A stretch of 64,000 bases of DNA from Bacteroidales bacterium (GTDB lineage: Bacteria > Bacteroidota > Bacteroidia > Bacteroidales > UBA1715): positions 124,001 through 188,000 of the forward strand of contig JADKDL010000001.1 in the NCBI GenBank assembly GCA_016714605.1, in the 5' to 3' direction. The position numbers were made by a program, and so were the translations under genes. Positions within the stretch are counted from its first letter, which is position 1. Each line of letters starts with the position of its first letter. The notes beneath the pieces were generated by a model. It was not told the origin of the DNA. It saw only the letters and a program-made list of their open reading frames with translations, and ran no database searches. Positions 45,412-54,460 of this stretch are shown here, piece after piece.

Positions 45412-46044
45412 CTAGACTCTCACAACAATTCTCAAATTATTTAATATTCTTTTAATTAACCTAAAAATAGAATGAACAAATAAAACATATATCATTAAAT
45501 ATGATGAAATAAAGAGCAAGGAAAAAACTAAAAAATAAATTATAGCAAATAAAAGTAAATAATTATGTTTAATTTGAATTAGATGTAAAATTAAAATAAT
45601 TATTGGCGTAATTGTAAATATTAGTATAACTATGGCTATTATTGTTTCTTCAGATAAATTTATATTTAACAATCTCACAATTAAAGGATAAAATAATCCT
45701 AAAAAAAGAAATAACATTGCATAGAAAGTGGTAAACTTAAACATCCATAAATTATAACTATTGTTTGAAAAGCCTCCGTATAAAAGAGAATAGTATTCTT
45801 GAAATGTTCCATCTTCTCTCAGGAAGTTATTACTGTTGAAATAATCAGAAATTTTCGATCGCGAACCAAATTTTAAATTTTTCTTTTTGTTTATGTATCT
45901 ATATATTCTTGGAAGAAATAATAACAAGGCAATTATAATATATAAATAAATTAAAAAATTTTCCATTCCAAAATTTAATAAAGGCATACTTACTATTATC
46001 AAAAAAGGCAACAGATACTTAATTATAAATCGTGAATTTTCCAT
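45412..46044 (-). CDS. Hypothetical membrane protein, 210 aa
   Basis: Five to six hydrophobic segments are visible (LLPFLIIVSMPLLNFGM, FLIYLYIIIALLLFL, FTTFYAMLFLFLGLFY, IIAIVILIFTITPIIIL, YLLLFAIIYFLVFSLL and another near the end), with a cytoplasmic charged loop (KKKNLKFGSRSKISDYF). No family was recognised. It is isolated, convergent with the preceding gene, and followed by 394 bases without genes. Confidence 0.5.
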   Translation of the reverse strand: MENSRFIIKYLLPFLIIVSMPLLNFGMENFLIYLYIIIALLLFLPRIYRYINKKKNLKFGSRSKISDYFNSNNFLREDGTFQEYYSLLYGGFSNNSYNLWMFKFTTFYAMLFLFLGLFYPLIVRLLNINLSEETIIAIVILIFTITPIIILILHLIQIKHNYLLLFAIIYFLVFSLLFISSYLMIYVLFVHSIFRLIKRILNNLRIVVRV

Positions 46045-46438
46045 TTATGATTTTTATTTTATTTATGTAATAGAAAAACTATTGGATAGCTCTCTCTGTA
46101 AATAATCTAACTAAATTCAAATAGATGCATTACATTAAGTTACTACAAAATCAAATTCTTAATTAGTTAATCAAATTTTATAAATTTATTTTGATAAAAT
46201 CAAGTTTTCTTTAAGTAAAAGAAATAAATATTCTTTAGAATCTCTTTTTCCACATTATTCAATACTAATAATGCATATTTACATGTTGAAGAACTAGTTA
46301 TAGATTCTATGGCTTCTAAGATATTTTTTAGTAGAAAAAATCTTTAGTAGAATAAGATTTTTATAAATTTTTGATGATTAACAACTATGAGAAATCATCT
46401 GAAAATATTTTACCATACCTAAGTATTTTATTTGACTA
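46045..46438. other. Gene-free AT-rich spacer
   Basis: No gene, promoter match or good hairpin was recognised on either strand between the membrane protein and the DUF1801 gene. Confidence 0.4.
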
Positions 46439-46777
46439 TTAATCATTTTCTTGTACTCTAAAAGCCACTATTTTTCTAATCAGGTCGTAAGGAATTGGTT
46501 TGTTTAACGGAAATTGAACAGAGCCCTTACCTTGTTTATATTGAGATAGTTCACTTGAGAATTGCTCATGACCTGATGGTGTAGCATAGAACCCAATGTG
46601 TTTTTTATAACCGGCAAAGTAAACTAATGGTTTTCCGTTGGTTTTATACCCTGGCATTCCGTAGGCAATTCCTTCCTGTGCAAGAGGTGCTTCTTCTTTT
46701 ATTATTTTTCTTATATCCTCTAGAATCAATTGTACTTCTATAGGAAAATCTAAAATATAGTTGTCTATTTCGTTCAT
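46439..46777 (-). CDS. DUF1801 (YdhG-like) protein
   Basis: The 112-aa protein has the DUF1801 pattern: DFPIEVQLILEDIRKIIKEE, APLAQEGIAYGMPGYKTNGK, VYFAGYKKHIGFYAT and SVQFPLNKPIPYDLIRKIV. Related proteins (FtsH-like iron chaperone-like Fra/YdhG) are poorly characterised; a small-ligand or iron-linked role is guessed. Length is normal. A TAnnTTTG element lies 25 bases upstream. Confidence 0.8.
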   Translation of the reverse strand: MNEIDNYILDFPIEVQLILEDIRKIIKEEAPLAQEGIAYGMPGYKTNGKPLVYFAGYKKHIGFYATPSGHEQFSSELSQYKQGKGSVQFPLNKPIPYDLIRKIVAFRVQEND

Positions 46778-46801
46778 TTGATTGGCTTTAAAATACTATT
46801 T

Positions 46802-46809
46802 CAAATATA
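46802..46809 (-). promoter_or_regulatory. Putative -7 element of the DUF1801 gene
   Basis: Minus strand TATATTTG, 25 bases before the ATG at 46777. Confidence 0.45.
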
Positions 46810-46902
46810 TATTTTATTGATATTTATCTCCTAAAAGGTTTCTATTTATCGGTACAAAAGTCTATTTCATCTAGTATATTTTTAATACATTAGTTTGCAT
46901 AT

Positions 46903-46910
46903 TACTTTTG
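46903..46910 (+). promoter_or_regulatory. Putative -7 element of the Spy/CpxP-like gene
   Basis: TACTTTTG, 34 bases before the ATG at 46944. It also covers the TTG at 46908, so that codon cannot be the translation start. Confidence 0.45.
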
Positions 46911-46943
46911 AAAAACATTAAGTTAAAATTAAAAAAAGAAATC

Positions 46944-47360
46944 ATGGAAACAAAACATGTTATAATCGTAATCTTTGCTTTTTTTGTTGGAGGTGTTCTC
47001 GGTTTTGTTCTTAACGGACAGATAAATAGCTGTAGAATGCAACGTGTAGGTATTCATAATTCAGATTTTGGTCCGGGCAGACCATGCTGTAAAAATGATG
47101 ACTTTAGAAATCATAAAAAACAACATGGAGCTAAGGTTCTCCAGAGAGCAACTGCCGAATTGCAGTTAGATGAATCTCAACAGGCAAAAATCAAGACAAT
47201 TATTGATGCTCATCTTGAAAAGGTTGATTTGTCAAGACCAAATCCGGCAAATTTTATTGCTGTAATAGATGAGGTTAAGGCTGAATTATCTGATTCACAA
47301 AAAGTTAAGCTTGATAGTTTACTCGCAGTATATAGACCATTTGTTCCTAAAAAAGAATAA
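46944..47360 (+). CDS. Membrane-anchored Spy/CpxP-like (heavy-metal resistance fold) protein
   Basis: From ATG 46944 the 138-aa protein has an N-terminal membrane anchor (VIIVIFAFFVGGVLGFVL), a cysteine-histidine-rich stretch (GPGRPCCKNDDFRNHKKQH) and a helical part with LQLDESQQAKIKTII and ELSDSQKVKLDSLLA, the LTxxQ-type helices of Spy/CpxP/ZraP proteins. It probably acts as a periplasmic chaperone or metal sensor; CC and H residues could bind metal. The start was chosen because a promoter covers the upstream TTG and AAAGAAATC precedes this ATG. A terminator follows. Confidence 0.65.
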   Translation: METKHVIIVIFAFFVGGVLGFVLNGQINSCRMQRVGIHNSDFGPGRPCCKNDDFRNHKKQHGAKVLQRATAELQLDESQQAKIKTIIDAHLEKVDLSRPNPANFIAVIDEVKAELSDSQKVKLDSLLAVYRPFVPKKE

Positions 47361-47441
47361 ATGTCATCTCATAAAACTCCAATTTTAAGTATTACAAATT
47401 ATTAGAAACGTTTTTCATTATATTTTGAGTTAGTTGTTATT

Positions 47442-47494
47442 AATGGGGTACTATTTTAAGTTTTTTAGGTTAGTTCTTAAGTACCCCATTATTT
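47442..47494 (+). terminator. Terminator after the Spy/CpxP-like gene
   Basis: AATGGGGTACT (47442-47452) pairs perfectly with AGTACCCCATT (47480-47490), followed by ATTTTAAT. The rest of the spacer up to polA holds nothing recognisable. Confidence 0.7.
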
Positions 47495-47742
47495 TAATAT
47501 TTAAATAATTAAATTGTATTAGTTAAAGTAATAAGTGAAATGAAAGTATTTCATTTTTTACAGTTTTCCTTATACCAATTTGTTAATTATTTTAATTTGT
47601 TAAATATTTTCTTTCCTTTCGCCATTCCCTAGAAACATATAAAGTAAATAAATAAACCTAAAGTATATACAGTTTGAGTTATTGGCATAAAACAATTTTG
47701 ATTACTTTTATAAAGATTTAAAATAAAAGAATTTAAAATACT

Positions 47743-50556
47743 ATGTCAGAGCAAAAACGGTTGTTTCTACTTGATGGTCATGCACTTATCTATAGGGCGT
47801 ATTTTGCCTTTATCAGTAATCCGAGAATAAATTCAAAAGGATTAAATACTTCTGCAATATTCGGATTTACAAATACATTGTTAGATCTTCTCAAATCAGA
47901 AAACCCTAGTCATATAGCAGCAGTCTTCGACCCAAAGGGTAAAACCTTCAGACATGAGCTTTATGAAAAATATAAAGCAAACAGACAAGAAACCCCCGAA
48001 GACCTAAAAGCCTCTATACCAGAAATATTCAAATTACTTGAAGCCTTCAAAATACCAGTTTTGCAGGTAGAAAATTATGAAGCCGACGATGTTATTGGTA
48101 CAATAGCAAAACAAGCAGCGAAAGAAGGTTTTCAGGTATTTATGATGACACCCGATAAAGATTACTGCCAGTTGGTTGAAGAAAATATCTTCGTTTATAA
48201 ACCAAAATCTTTTGGCAATGGTATTGAAATTATGGGTATTAACGAGGTAAATGAAAAATTTAGTATAAGTAACCCAGAACAAGTTATTGATATACTTGGA
48301 CTTTGGGGCGATAGTTCAGATAACATTCCCGGAGCTCCAGGTATTGGTGAGAAAACCTCAAAAAAACTAATTCAAGACTACGGTTCTATTGAAAGTATAT
48401 TTGAAAATCTAGATTCATTGAAAGGTAAGCAGAAAGAAGTATTTATAAATTTCAAAGATCAAATACTACTTTCAAAAGTATTAGCCACTATAAAAACCGA
48501 TGTTGATATTACTTTTTCAGCTCAAGATTGTTTACTGTCTGATTATGATACAAAACAATTATCAATTCTTTTTAATGAATATGAATTTTCAACATTAATC
48601 AATAAAGTATTAGCTAAAAACCAACAATCACCGTTACAATCACCCCAAACTACAAAACCCAAGGAGCAAAATACTACCGATAAACAACTCGATTTAGTTG
48701 AAACGGAAGATACCGAAACTACTAATGAGTTCACAAACTCATTTAGTACTATTACAGATACCGAACACAATTACGAGCTGATTGACACAAAAGAAAAGAG
48801 GAATGAATTGATTAGTAAATTATTGAAATGTAGTGAAATATGCTTCGATACTGAAACTACTTCTTTAAATACAATTGATGCAGAAATTGTTGGTTTGGCA
48901 TTTTCTATAAAAGCAAAAGAGGCATACTATATTCCTTTCCCTGATGATTTTGATGTATGCAAAAATATTCTCAATGAGTTTAAAATTGTTTTTGAAAGTA
49001 AAGAAATTCTAAAAATTGGTCAGAATCTTAAATATGATATTGGTGTTTTAGCAAATTATGATTTGCAGGTAAGTGAGCCAATTTTTGATACCTTATTAGC
49101 CCATTACTTAATTCAACCGGAATCAAAGCATGGTTTAGATGCTCTATCGCAGCAGTTTCTAAATTATGAAATGGTGAGTATTGAATCTTTAATTGGTAAA
49201 AAGGGTAAAGATCAAGTTTCTTTCCGAACGGTAGAAGTGGAATTGGCAAAAGAGTATGCTGGAGAAGATGCTGATATTACTTTTCAGATTAAACCTTTAC
49301 TTCAATCTTTACTGGTTGAAAAAGGTCAATATGAATTATTTAAGAATATCGAGGTTCCTCTGGTTCCGGTTTTAAGTGCAGTTGAACGAACCGGAGTAAG
49401 TGTAGATTCTGCTTCCTTAAAAGAGTTATCTTCAGAATTGAAAGAACAAGCAATATTTATTGAAAATAAGATTTTTTCAATTGCAGGTACAACGTTTAAT
49501 ATTTCATCGCCAAAACAGTTGGGCGAAATTCTGTTTGATAAATTGAAAATATCCGACCAAGCAAAAAGAACAAAAACCAAGCAATATCAAACAGGCGAAG
49601 ATGTTCTCCAGAAGCTGGTAAACGAACATGAAATTGTTAAATTAATACTTGAATATAGATCTCTTAAAAAGTTAATATCTACCTATATAGATTCATTGCC
49701 TGAACTTATTCATCATAAAACAAATAGAATTCATACCTCTTTCAATCAGGCAGTTGTTGCAACTGGCAGATTGAGCTCAAACAATCCAAATTTGCAGAAT
49801 ATTCCTATCAGAAGTGAGAATGGCAAGGAAGTGAGAAGAGCATTTGTTGCTGGAAGTGAAGATTATGTTTTCTTATCGGCAGATTATTCTCAAATTGAGT
49901 TACGAGTGATTGCCCATTTTAGTGAAGATCCAAACTTCATTCAGGCATATCTTGATGAAGAAGATATTCATGCAGCAACAGCGGCAAAAATATTTCAAAT
50001 TCCCTTAACTTCAGTTACCGACGAACAAAGGAGACAGGCAAAAGCTGCTAACTTTGCAATTTCTTATGGTGCATCAGCTTTCGGGTTGTCTCAAAGTTTA
50101 AATGTGCCCCGTAAAGATGCTCAGTTTCTCATAGACGGTTATTTCAGTACCTACCCAAGAGTGAAAGATTTTATGAATGCTCAAATAGCCTATGCTCACC
50201 AACATGGATTTGTGGAAACGCTCTTTGGTAGAAGAAGGTATTTGCCCGATATTCATTCAAATAATCAGACGGTAAGAGGTTTTGCCGAGCGAAATGCTAT
50301 AAATGCTCCTATTCAAGGCACCGCAGCCGATATTATAAAAATTGCTATGATTCGCATATTTGAGCAGTTTAGAGAGCAAGGTCTTCAAAGTAAAATGATA
50401 ATGCAGGTACATGACGAATTGAACTTCGATGTACATAAATCGGAATTGCTTATAGTAAAGCAAATAGTTAAGAATCAAATGGAGAAAGCAGTCTCACTTA
50501 AAGTTCCGCTTAAAGTGCAAATAGGAGTGGGTGCAAATTGGCTTGATGCTCATTAG
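47743..50556 (+). CDS. polA: DNA polymerase I
   Basis: The 937-aa protein has all three domains. Residues 1-290 are the 5'-3' exonuclease (LLDGHALIYRAYFA, AVFDPKGKTFRHELY, ADDVIGTIA, DNIPGAPGIGEKT). Residues about 345-530 are the 3'-5' exonuclease with intact CFDTETTSL and its acidic residues, so proofreading should work. Residues about 560-937 are the polymerase: motif A SADYSQIELR, motif B RRQAKAANFAISYGAS and motif C QVHDELNFDV. A glutamine/threonine-rich linker joins the first two. It fills repair gaps and removes RNA primers. Alone on its strand, with a bidirectional terminator. Confidence 0.97.
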   Translation: MSEQKRLFLLDGHALIYRAYFAFISNPRINSKGLNTSAIFGFTNTLLDLLKSENPSHIAAVFDPKGKTFRHELYEKYKANRQETPEDLKASIPEIFKLLEAFKIPVLQVENYEADDVIGTIAKQAAKEGFQVFMMTPDKDYCQLVEENIFVYKPKSFGNGIEIMGINEVNEKFSISNPEQVIDILGLWGDSSDNIPGAPGIGEKTSKKLIQDYGSIESIFENLDSLKGKQKEVFINFKDQILLSKVLATIKTDVDITFSAQDCLLSDYDTKQLSILFNEYEFSTLINKVLAKNQQSPLQSPQTTKPKEQNTTDKQLDLVETEDTETTNEFTNSFSTITDTEHNYELIDTKEKRNELISKLLKCSEICFDTETTSLNTIDAEIVGLAFSIKAKEAYYIPFPDDFDVCKNILNEFKIVFESKEILKIGQNLKYDIGVLANYDLQVSEPIFDTLLAHYLIQPESKHGLDALSQQFLNYEMVSIESLIGKKGKDQVSFRTVEVELAKEYAGEDADITFQIKPLLQSLLVEKGQYELFKNIEVPLVPVLSAVERTGVSVDSASLKELSSELKEQAIFIENKIFSIAGTTFNISSPKQLGEILFDKLKISDQAKRTKTKQYQTGEDVLQKLVNEHEIVKLILEYRSLKKLISTYIDSLPELIHHKTNRIHTSFNQAVVATGRLSSNNPNLQNIPIRSENGKEVRRAFVAGSEDYVFLSADYSQIELRVIAHFSEDPNFIQAYLDEEDIHAATAAKIFQIPLTSVTDEQRRQAKAANFAISYGASAFGLSQSLNVPRKDAQFLIDGYFSTYPRVKDFMNAQIAYAHQHGFVETLFGRRRYLPDIHSNNQTVRGFAERNAINAPIQGTAADIIKIAMIRIFEQFREQGLQSKMIMQVHDELNFDVHKSELLIVKQIVKNQMEKAVSLKVPLKVQIGVGANWLDAH

Positions 50557-50580
50557 AATTTTTTATGTTAATTGATAAAC

Positions 50581-50622
50581 AAAAAAGAGACATAACCAAT
50601 TACAGTTGTGTCTCTTTTTTTT
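50581..50622. terminator. Bidirectional terminator between polA and the vWA gene
   Basis: AAAAAAGAGACA and TGTCTCTTTTTT form a 12-bp stem with A and T runs on both sides, serving the convergent genes. Confidence 0.85.
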
Positions 50623-50637
50623 ATTTTATTTTTCAAC

Positions 50638-52533
50638 TTATTTTAAAGCTTCTGCTTTATCTACCAAAGTAAGGAACTCCGATTTATACCCATATTTATC
50701 AGATCCCATTGTTTGTTTTACAAGAGATTTTACCTGTGAATATGATGCGTTTGCTTTAAATTCTGAGTTTCTGAGCAACATACCAAATTCTGCAATAGCC
50801 GATGAGAAAAAGAAATTATTGCTTACTTTGTTTATATCAGATTCTTTCACTCTACTTACTATCAGATTACTAACATCTTCTGTCGGTTTTTTGTATCGTA
50901 CTTTAAGTGTCAGTATATTTTCACTTTTTACCGTTGTTTGTTTTTGGTATTCCAAATTGTCTATAGAGCTTGTTGTTTCTGAAGAATGACCCGGTATTAT
51001 TTCATAAAGTGCTGTAACCGTATGACCTGAACCTATTTCACCGGCATCTTTCTTGTCGTCGTTGAAATCTTCGTTGTTTAGTAGTCTGTTTTCATAACCT
51101 ATCAATCGGTATGCTTTAACTTTATCAGGATTGAATTCTAATTGAATTTTAACGTCTTTTGCAATAGTAAAAAGCGTTCCCCATAATTCAACACCAAACA
51201 CCTTATTTGCCTCTTTAATATTGTCTATATAGGCATAATTTCCATTCCCTGCATTCGACATTTGTTCCATTTTAGAATCTTTATAGTTACCCATTCCAAA
51301 ACCAAGAATGGTAAGATATACACCCGACTTTCTTTTTTCTTCTATAAGTCTAACCATATCAGCATCGCCACTTGAACCAACATTAAAATCGCCGTCGGTA
51401 GCTAGAATTACTCTGTTATTGCCCGATTTGATAAAGTTTTTCTGTGATATTGCATAAGCCAATTCAATACCTGCACCTCCGGCAGTTGAACCACCTGCGG
51501 TAAGCTTATCAAGTGAAGCCAGTATGCTTTTTTTATCAGAGCCAGATGTTGATGGTAGTACCTCTCCGGCAGCACCTGCATAAACAACTATTGCTACTCT
51601 ATCTTTTTCTCTTAAATTCTCAACCAAAACTGCAAAAGATTCCTTCAATAAGCCTAGTTTGTCTTCGCTTTCCATTGATCCTGATACATCAATAAGAAAT
51701 ACCAAGTTACTTGCCGGTATGTTCTGAGTTTGGGTTTCTACACCTTTTATTCCTATGTGTACCAACTGGTGTTCGGTATTCCAAGGGCATTCTCCATATT
51801 CCATATTTATAGAAAATGGGTGATTGTCTGTAGGTTGTGGATAAGCATATTCAAAGTAATTAATCATCTCTTCAATTCTAACTGCATCAATTGGAGGTTT
51901 TTGTCCGTAGTTGAGCATTCTTCTCACATTTGAATATGAAGCTCTATCAACATCTACTGAAAATGTAGATAACGGATTTGAAGTTACTTCTTTAAATTTA
52001 TTCTCGTTTATTACATCATACTCTTCTGTATTGTATGGAATATCATCAATTTGCATCATGCTTTCGTTTGCTGACATTTCAACTAAGGGTTGAGAATAGT
52101 AACGACTTGCAGGTTTTCTTTTTGAATCCTGAAGGCTAATTTTACCCTCTTTCTCATATTTTTCTTCAACATATGGATCTTCTAATATCTCAAACGTATA
52201 TTCTACATTAAAATTTAGGGTTGTAATTTCATTAGTTTTTACAATTACATTTTCTGTTATTTGTTCTGTAATATCTGCTCCTGTAATTTTAATTGAAAAA
52301 ATACCTGCTGATAAATTTTCAAAGTAATATTCACCTTTGTTGTCTGATTTTGTTTCGGCTACTTTTTTCTGATTTTTCAGTAATATAACTTGCACGTTTG
52401 CAATCGTATTTCCTGAGTTCAAGTCTGTTATTACTCCTTTTATGGATATGTTTTTTTCTTGTTGAAATGAACTAAATAATAAATATCCTATAAGGAATAC
52501 TACTAAAATTCTTGCTGTTGTTTTCATAATCAT
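50638..52533 (-). CDS. vWA domain protein with CarboxypepD_reg-like N terminus (YfbK type)
   Basis: The 631-aa protein has an N-terminal membrane or signal segment (ILVVFLIGYLLFSSF), a CarboxypepD_reg-like beta domain (about 29-112, GVITDLNSGNTIANVQVIL), a YfbK N-terminal domain (FSVDVDRASYSNVRRML, INYFEYAYPQP), a von Willebrand A domain with MIDAS DVSGS at 282-286 and a DUF3520-like C-terminal domain (about 465-631). vWA proteins bind metal and ligands; the reaction, if any, is unknown. M3 is an equally good start. It is a single gene. Confidence 0.88.
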   Translation of the reverse strand: MIMKTTARILVVFLIGYLLFSSFQQEKNISIKGVITDLNSGNTIANVQVILLKNQKKVAETKSDNKGEYYFENLSAGIFSIKITGADITEQITENVIVKTNEITTLNFNVEYTFEILEDPYVEEKYEKEGKISLQDSKRKPASRYYSQPLVEMSANESMMQIDDIPYNTEEYDVINENKFKEVTSNPLSTFSVDVDRASYSNVRRMLNYGQKPPIDAVRIEEMINYFEYAYPQPTDNHPFSINMEYGECPWNTEHQLVHIGIKGVETQTQNIPASNLVFLIDVSGSMESEDKLGLLKESFAVLVENLREKDRVAIVVYAGAAGEVLPSTSGSDKKSILASLDKLTAGGSTAGGAGIELAYAISQKNFIKSGNNRVILATDGDFNVGSSGDADMVRLIEEKRKSGVYLTILGFGMGNYKDSKMEQMSNAGNGNYAYIDNIKEANKVFGVELWGTLFTIAKDVKIQLEFNPDKVKAYRLIGYENRLLNNEDFNDDKKDAGEIGSGHTVTALYEIIPGHSSETTSSIDNLEYQKQTTVKSENILTLKVRYKKPTEDVSNLIVSRVKESDINKVSNNFFFSSAIAEFGMLLRNSEFKANASYSQVKSLVKQTMGSDKYGYKSEFLTLVDKAEALK

Positions 52534-52690
52534 AATTTTTAGAATTAGAATCTGTTTTTATTTCATGATGCAGACAACAATTAAATTCCATAAAATTCTC
52601 AGAAAAAAAACCATTATTTTTTTTTCAAATTCAGATAAGTTGCATAAATTCAGATGATTATACATGATTATTTTTTCAGAATTACTTTAA

Positions 52691-52736
52691 AAAAAGAGCC
52701 ACTGTACATTTTCTTAAATGAATAGTGGCTCTTTTT
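52691..52736 (-). terminator. Terminator after the 146-aa secreted protein
   Basis: AAAAAGAGCCACT pairs with AGTGGCTCTTTTT (13 bp) around a 20-base loop, 35 bases after the stop at 52772. Confidence 0.85.
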
Positions 52737-52771
52737 AATAGAAGAAATTTGCTATTTATTAGTACAGAATA

Positions 52772-53212
52772 TTAGTATACCGTTATTGTATTATAATCAA
52801 AATTCTTATCAGTACTTGAGTCTTCAGTATTCCTAAAGTCTTTGTAAGATACTTTAGTAACAGTTATTACTGCCGACGGACTACCATCTGAATTTGAATT
52901 TGTTTGTACAATTTTTTCAAGTAGTGCTGCTTCACTCAGTCCAATGAAGCTTTGTTCGCCGTCTTTAGATTTTATTTTGATAGCAAATTTTGAAACAACA
53001 TATCTGATGTCAGGATCAAATACATTCACAATTTCACATACAAAACTAGCAGTATCAATGGTTTGCTTATTTGCTGCTGTTACTTTTTCATAATCAACAT
53101 ACTCCTCAGTATTTATGTTTATTGCATAAAATATTAATTTGTATGATTTAGATTCTTGTGCATTAGAATGTATAAAAAGTAGTAATAAAGAGATAAAAAT
53201 TAGATGTTTCAT
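52772..53212 (-). CDS. Hypothetical secreted protein, 146 aa
   Basis: A signal peptide is present (LIFISLLLLFIHSNAQES, cut near residue 19). The rest alternates short polar strands (KLIFYAININTEEYVDY, VVSKFAIKIKSKDGE) and ends in DYNTITVY; no family is recognised. It is monocistronic, with a promoter 29 bases upstream and a strong terminator. Confidence 0.5.
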   Translation of the reverse strand: MKHLIFISLLLLFIHSNAQESKSYKLIFYAININTEEYVDYEKVTAANKQTIDTASFVCEIVNVFDPDIRYVVSKFAIKIKSKDGEQSFIGLSEAALLEKIVQTNSNSDGSPSAVITVTKVSYKDFRNTEDSSTDKNFDYNTITVY

Positions 53213-53240
53213 TTTAAGTTGTTTTTATGTTAAACGTGTT

Positions 53241-53248
53241 CAAATGTA
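53241..53248 (-). promoter_or_regulatory. Putative -7 element of the 146-aa protein gene
   Basis: Minus strand TACATTTG, 29 bases before the ATG at 53212; a TTTG lies 16 bases further upstream (53265-53268). Confidence 0.45.
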
Positions 53249-53286
53249 TAAATTAAAAATGCAACAAAAAATTTTTAAATTGCATT

Positions 53287-54444
53287 TCAAGTTGCCTTTT
53301 TCTGCTTTAAAACTTTTATTACATATTTTGAAGGTATTGTAGTTGGAGGTATTTTAAATTTGAACCATTCATGTAAAGCCATGTCTAAACCATTGTTATG
53401 CATGTAGTTGTATAATGCTTTTTTTAGTCCATCGCTAAAAATAGAATGGTCTATTTTGGTTTCGTCTGCATGTTTCAAATCGTTATTTGCAAAAGCTTTT
53501 AACTGGTTGTCTAAACGGATTGCACCAAACTGCTGAGGTTTTTTACCTACCGGACTATGAATAGTCATTATAAACTGATGCCAGAATGCCGAATGTAGGC
53601 AGTTATTTAAGAACATTTGTCTCACAACTTCAAGCGAATCAATTGTTTCTTGCATGGTTTGCGATGGGAAGCCGTACATCAAATAACCGTGAACCATTAT
53701 ATTATTGGTACTGAAATTATTTGTTACCTTGATTAGAGTTTCAAGACTTACACCTTTGTTTATAAGTTGCAAAATACGTGGCGAGGCAACTTCTATACCA
53801 CCTGATACTGCTATGCAACCCGAAGCTGCCAGTAGTTCGCAAATATCATAATCGAAATATTCTTCAAAACGAATGTTTGCCCACCAGCTTATATTTATTT
53901 CTCTTTCTATTAGCTCAATAGCTAATTCTTTTAGTACACGTGGTGGAGCAGCTTCATCTACAAAATGGAATCCGGTTTGTCCGGTTTGTAGTATGATATT
54001 TTCAATTCTATTGCATAGCTCTTTTGCGCTCGCGGTACTGAATCTCTTAATATAATCGAGCGATGTATCGCAGAAAGTACATTGTCCCCAGTAGCACCCG
54101 TGAGCTATTTGTAGTTTGTTCCATCTGCCATCGCTCCATAGGCGGTGCATAGGGTTGACCATTTCTATAAGAGAAAGGTACTTATTTAGCTGCAGACCTT
54201 CAAAACTTGGTGTGCCTATTTCAGAATGCTGAAAATCGGGCAAATATGCGTCGTGGTTGTACTCAATTTCATTGTCAGATATGCAAAATGTTCTTACCAG
54301 TGGCAGTGTTTTTTTGTTAATAATCCGTTCTGCCAAATGGTAAAGTGGTCGTTCGCCATCGTCTAGACAGATGTAATTGGTATAGTCGAAAATTCTTTTT
54401 TCAGTAAGCTGTCTTAATTCTGTGTTTACATAGCCGCCGCCCAA
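53287..54444 (-). CDS. Radical SAM part of a B12-binding radical SAM protein, split by frameshift
   Basis: This 385-aa frame opens with GGGYVNTELRQL, the end of a B12-binding Rossmann domain, so its apparent TTG start is not a real gene start. The iron-sulfur motif is AHGCYWGQCTFCD with C117, C122 and C125, that is CX4CX2C instead of CX3CX2C. TIM-barrel features follow: FHFVDEAAPPRVLKEL, GIEVASPRILQLINKG and HGYLMYGFPSQTMQE. It should bind a 4Fe-4S cluster and AdoMet and, with cobalamin, perform a methyl transfer or rearrangement; substrate unknown. The N-terminal part lies at 54461-55153 in another frame. Confidence 0.75.
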   Translation of the reverse strand: MGGGYVNTELRQLTEKRIFDYTNYICLDDGERPLYHLAERIINKKTLPLVRTFCISDNEIEYNHDAYLPDFQHSEIGTPSFEGLQLNKYLSLIEMVNPMHRLWSDGRWNKLQIAHGCYWGQCTFCDTSLDYIKRFSTASAKELCNRIENIILQTGQTGFHFVDEAAPPRVLKELAIELIEREINISWWANIRFEEYFDYDICELLAASGCIAVSGGIEVASPRILQLINKGVSLETLIKVTNNFSTNNIMVHGYLMYGFPSQTMQETIDSLEVVRQMFLNNCLHSAFWHQFIMTIHSPVGKKPQQFGAIRLDNQLKAFANNDLKHADETKIDHSIFSDGLKKALYNYMHNNGLDMALHEWFKFKIPPTTIPSKYVIKVLKQKKAT

Positions 54445-54460
54445 TACAACAGAAATATCT

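Noticed and set aside
46908..46943. TTG start of the Spy/CpxP-like protein
   Set aside because: It falls inside a TAnnTTTG promoter element; the ATG at 46944 gives a normal membrane anchor.
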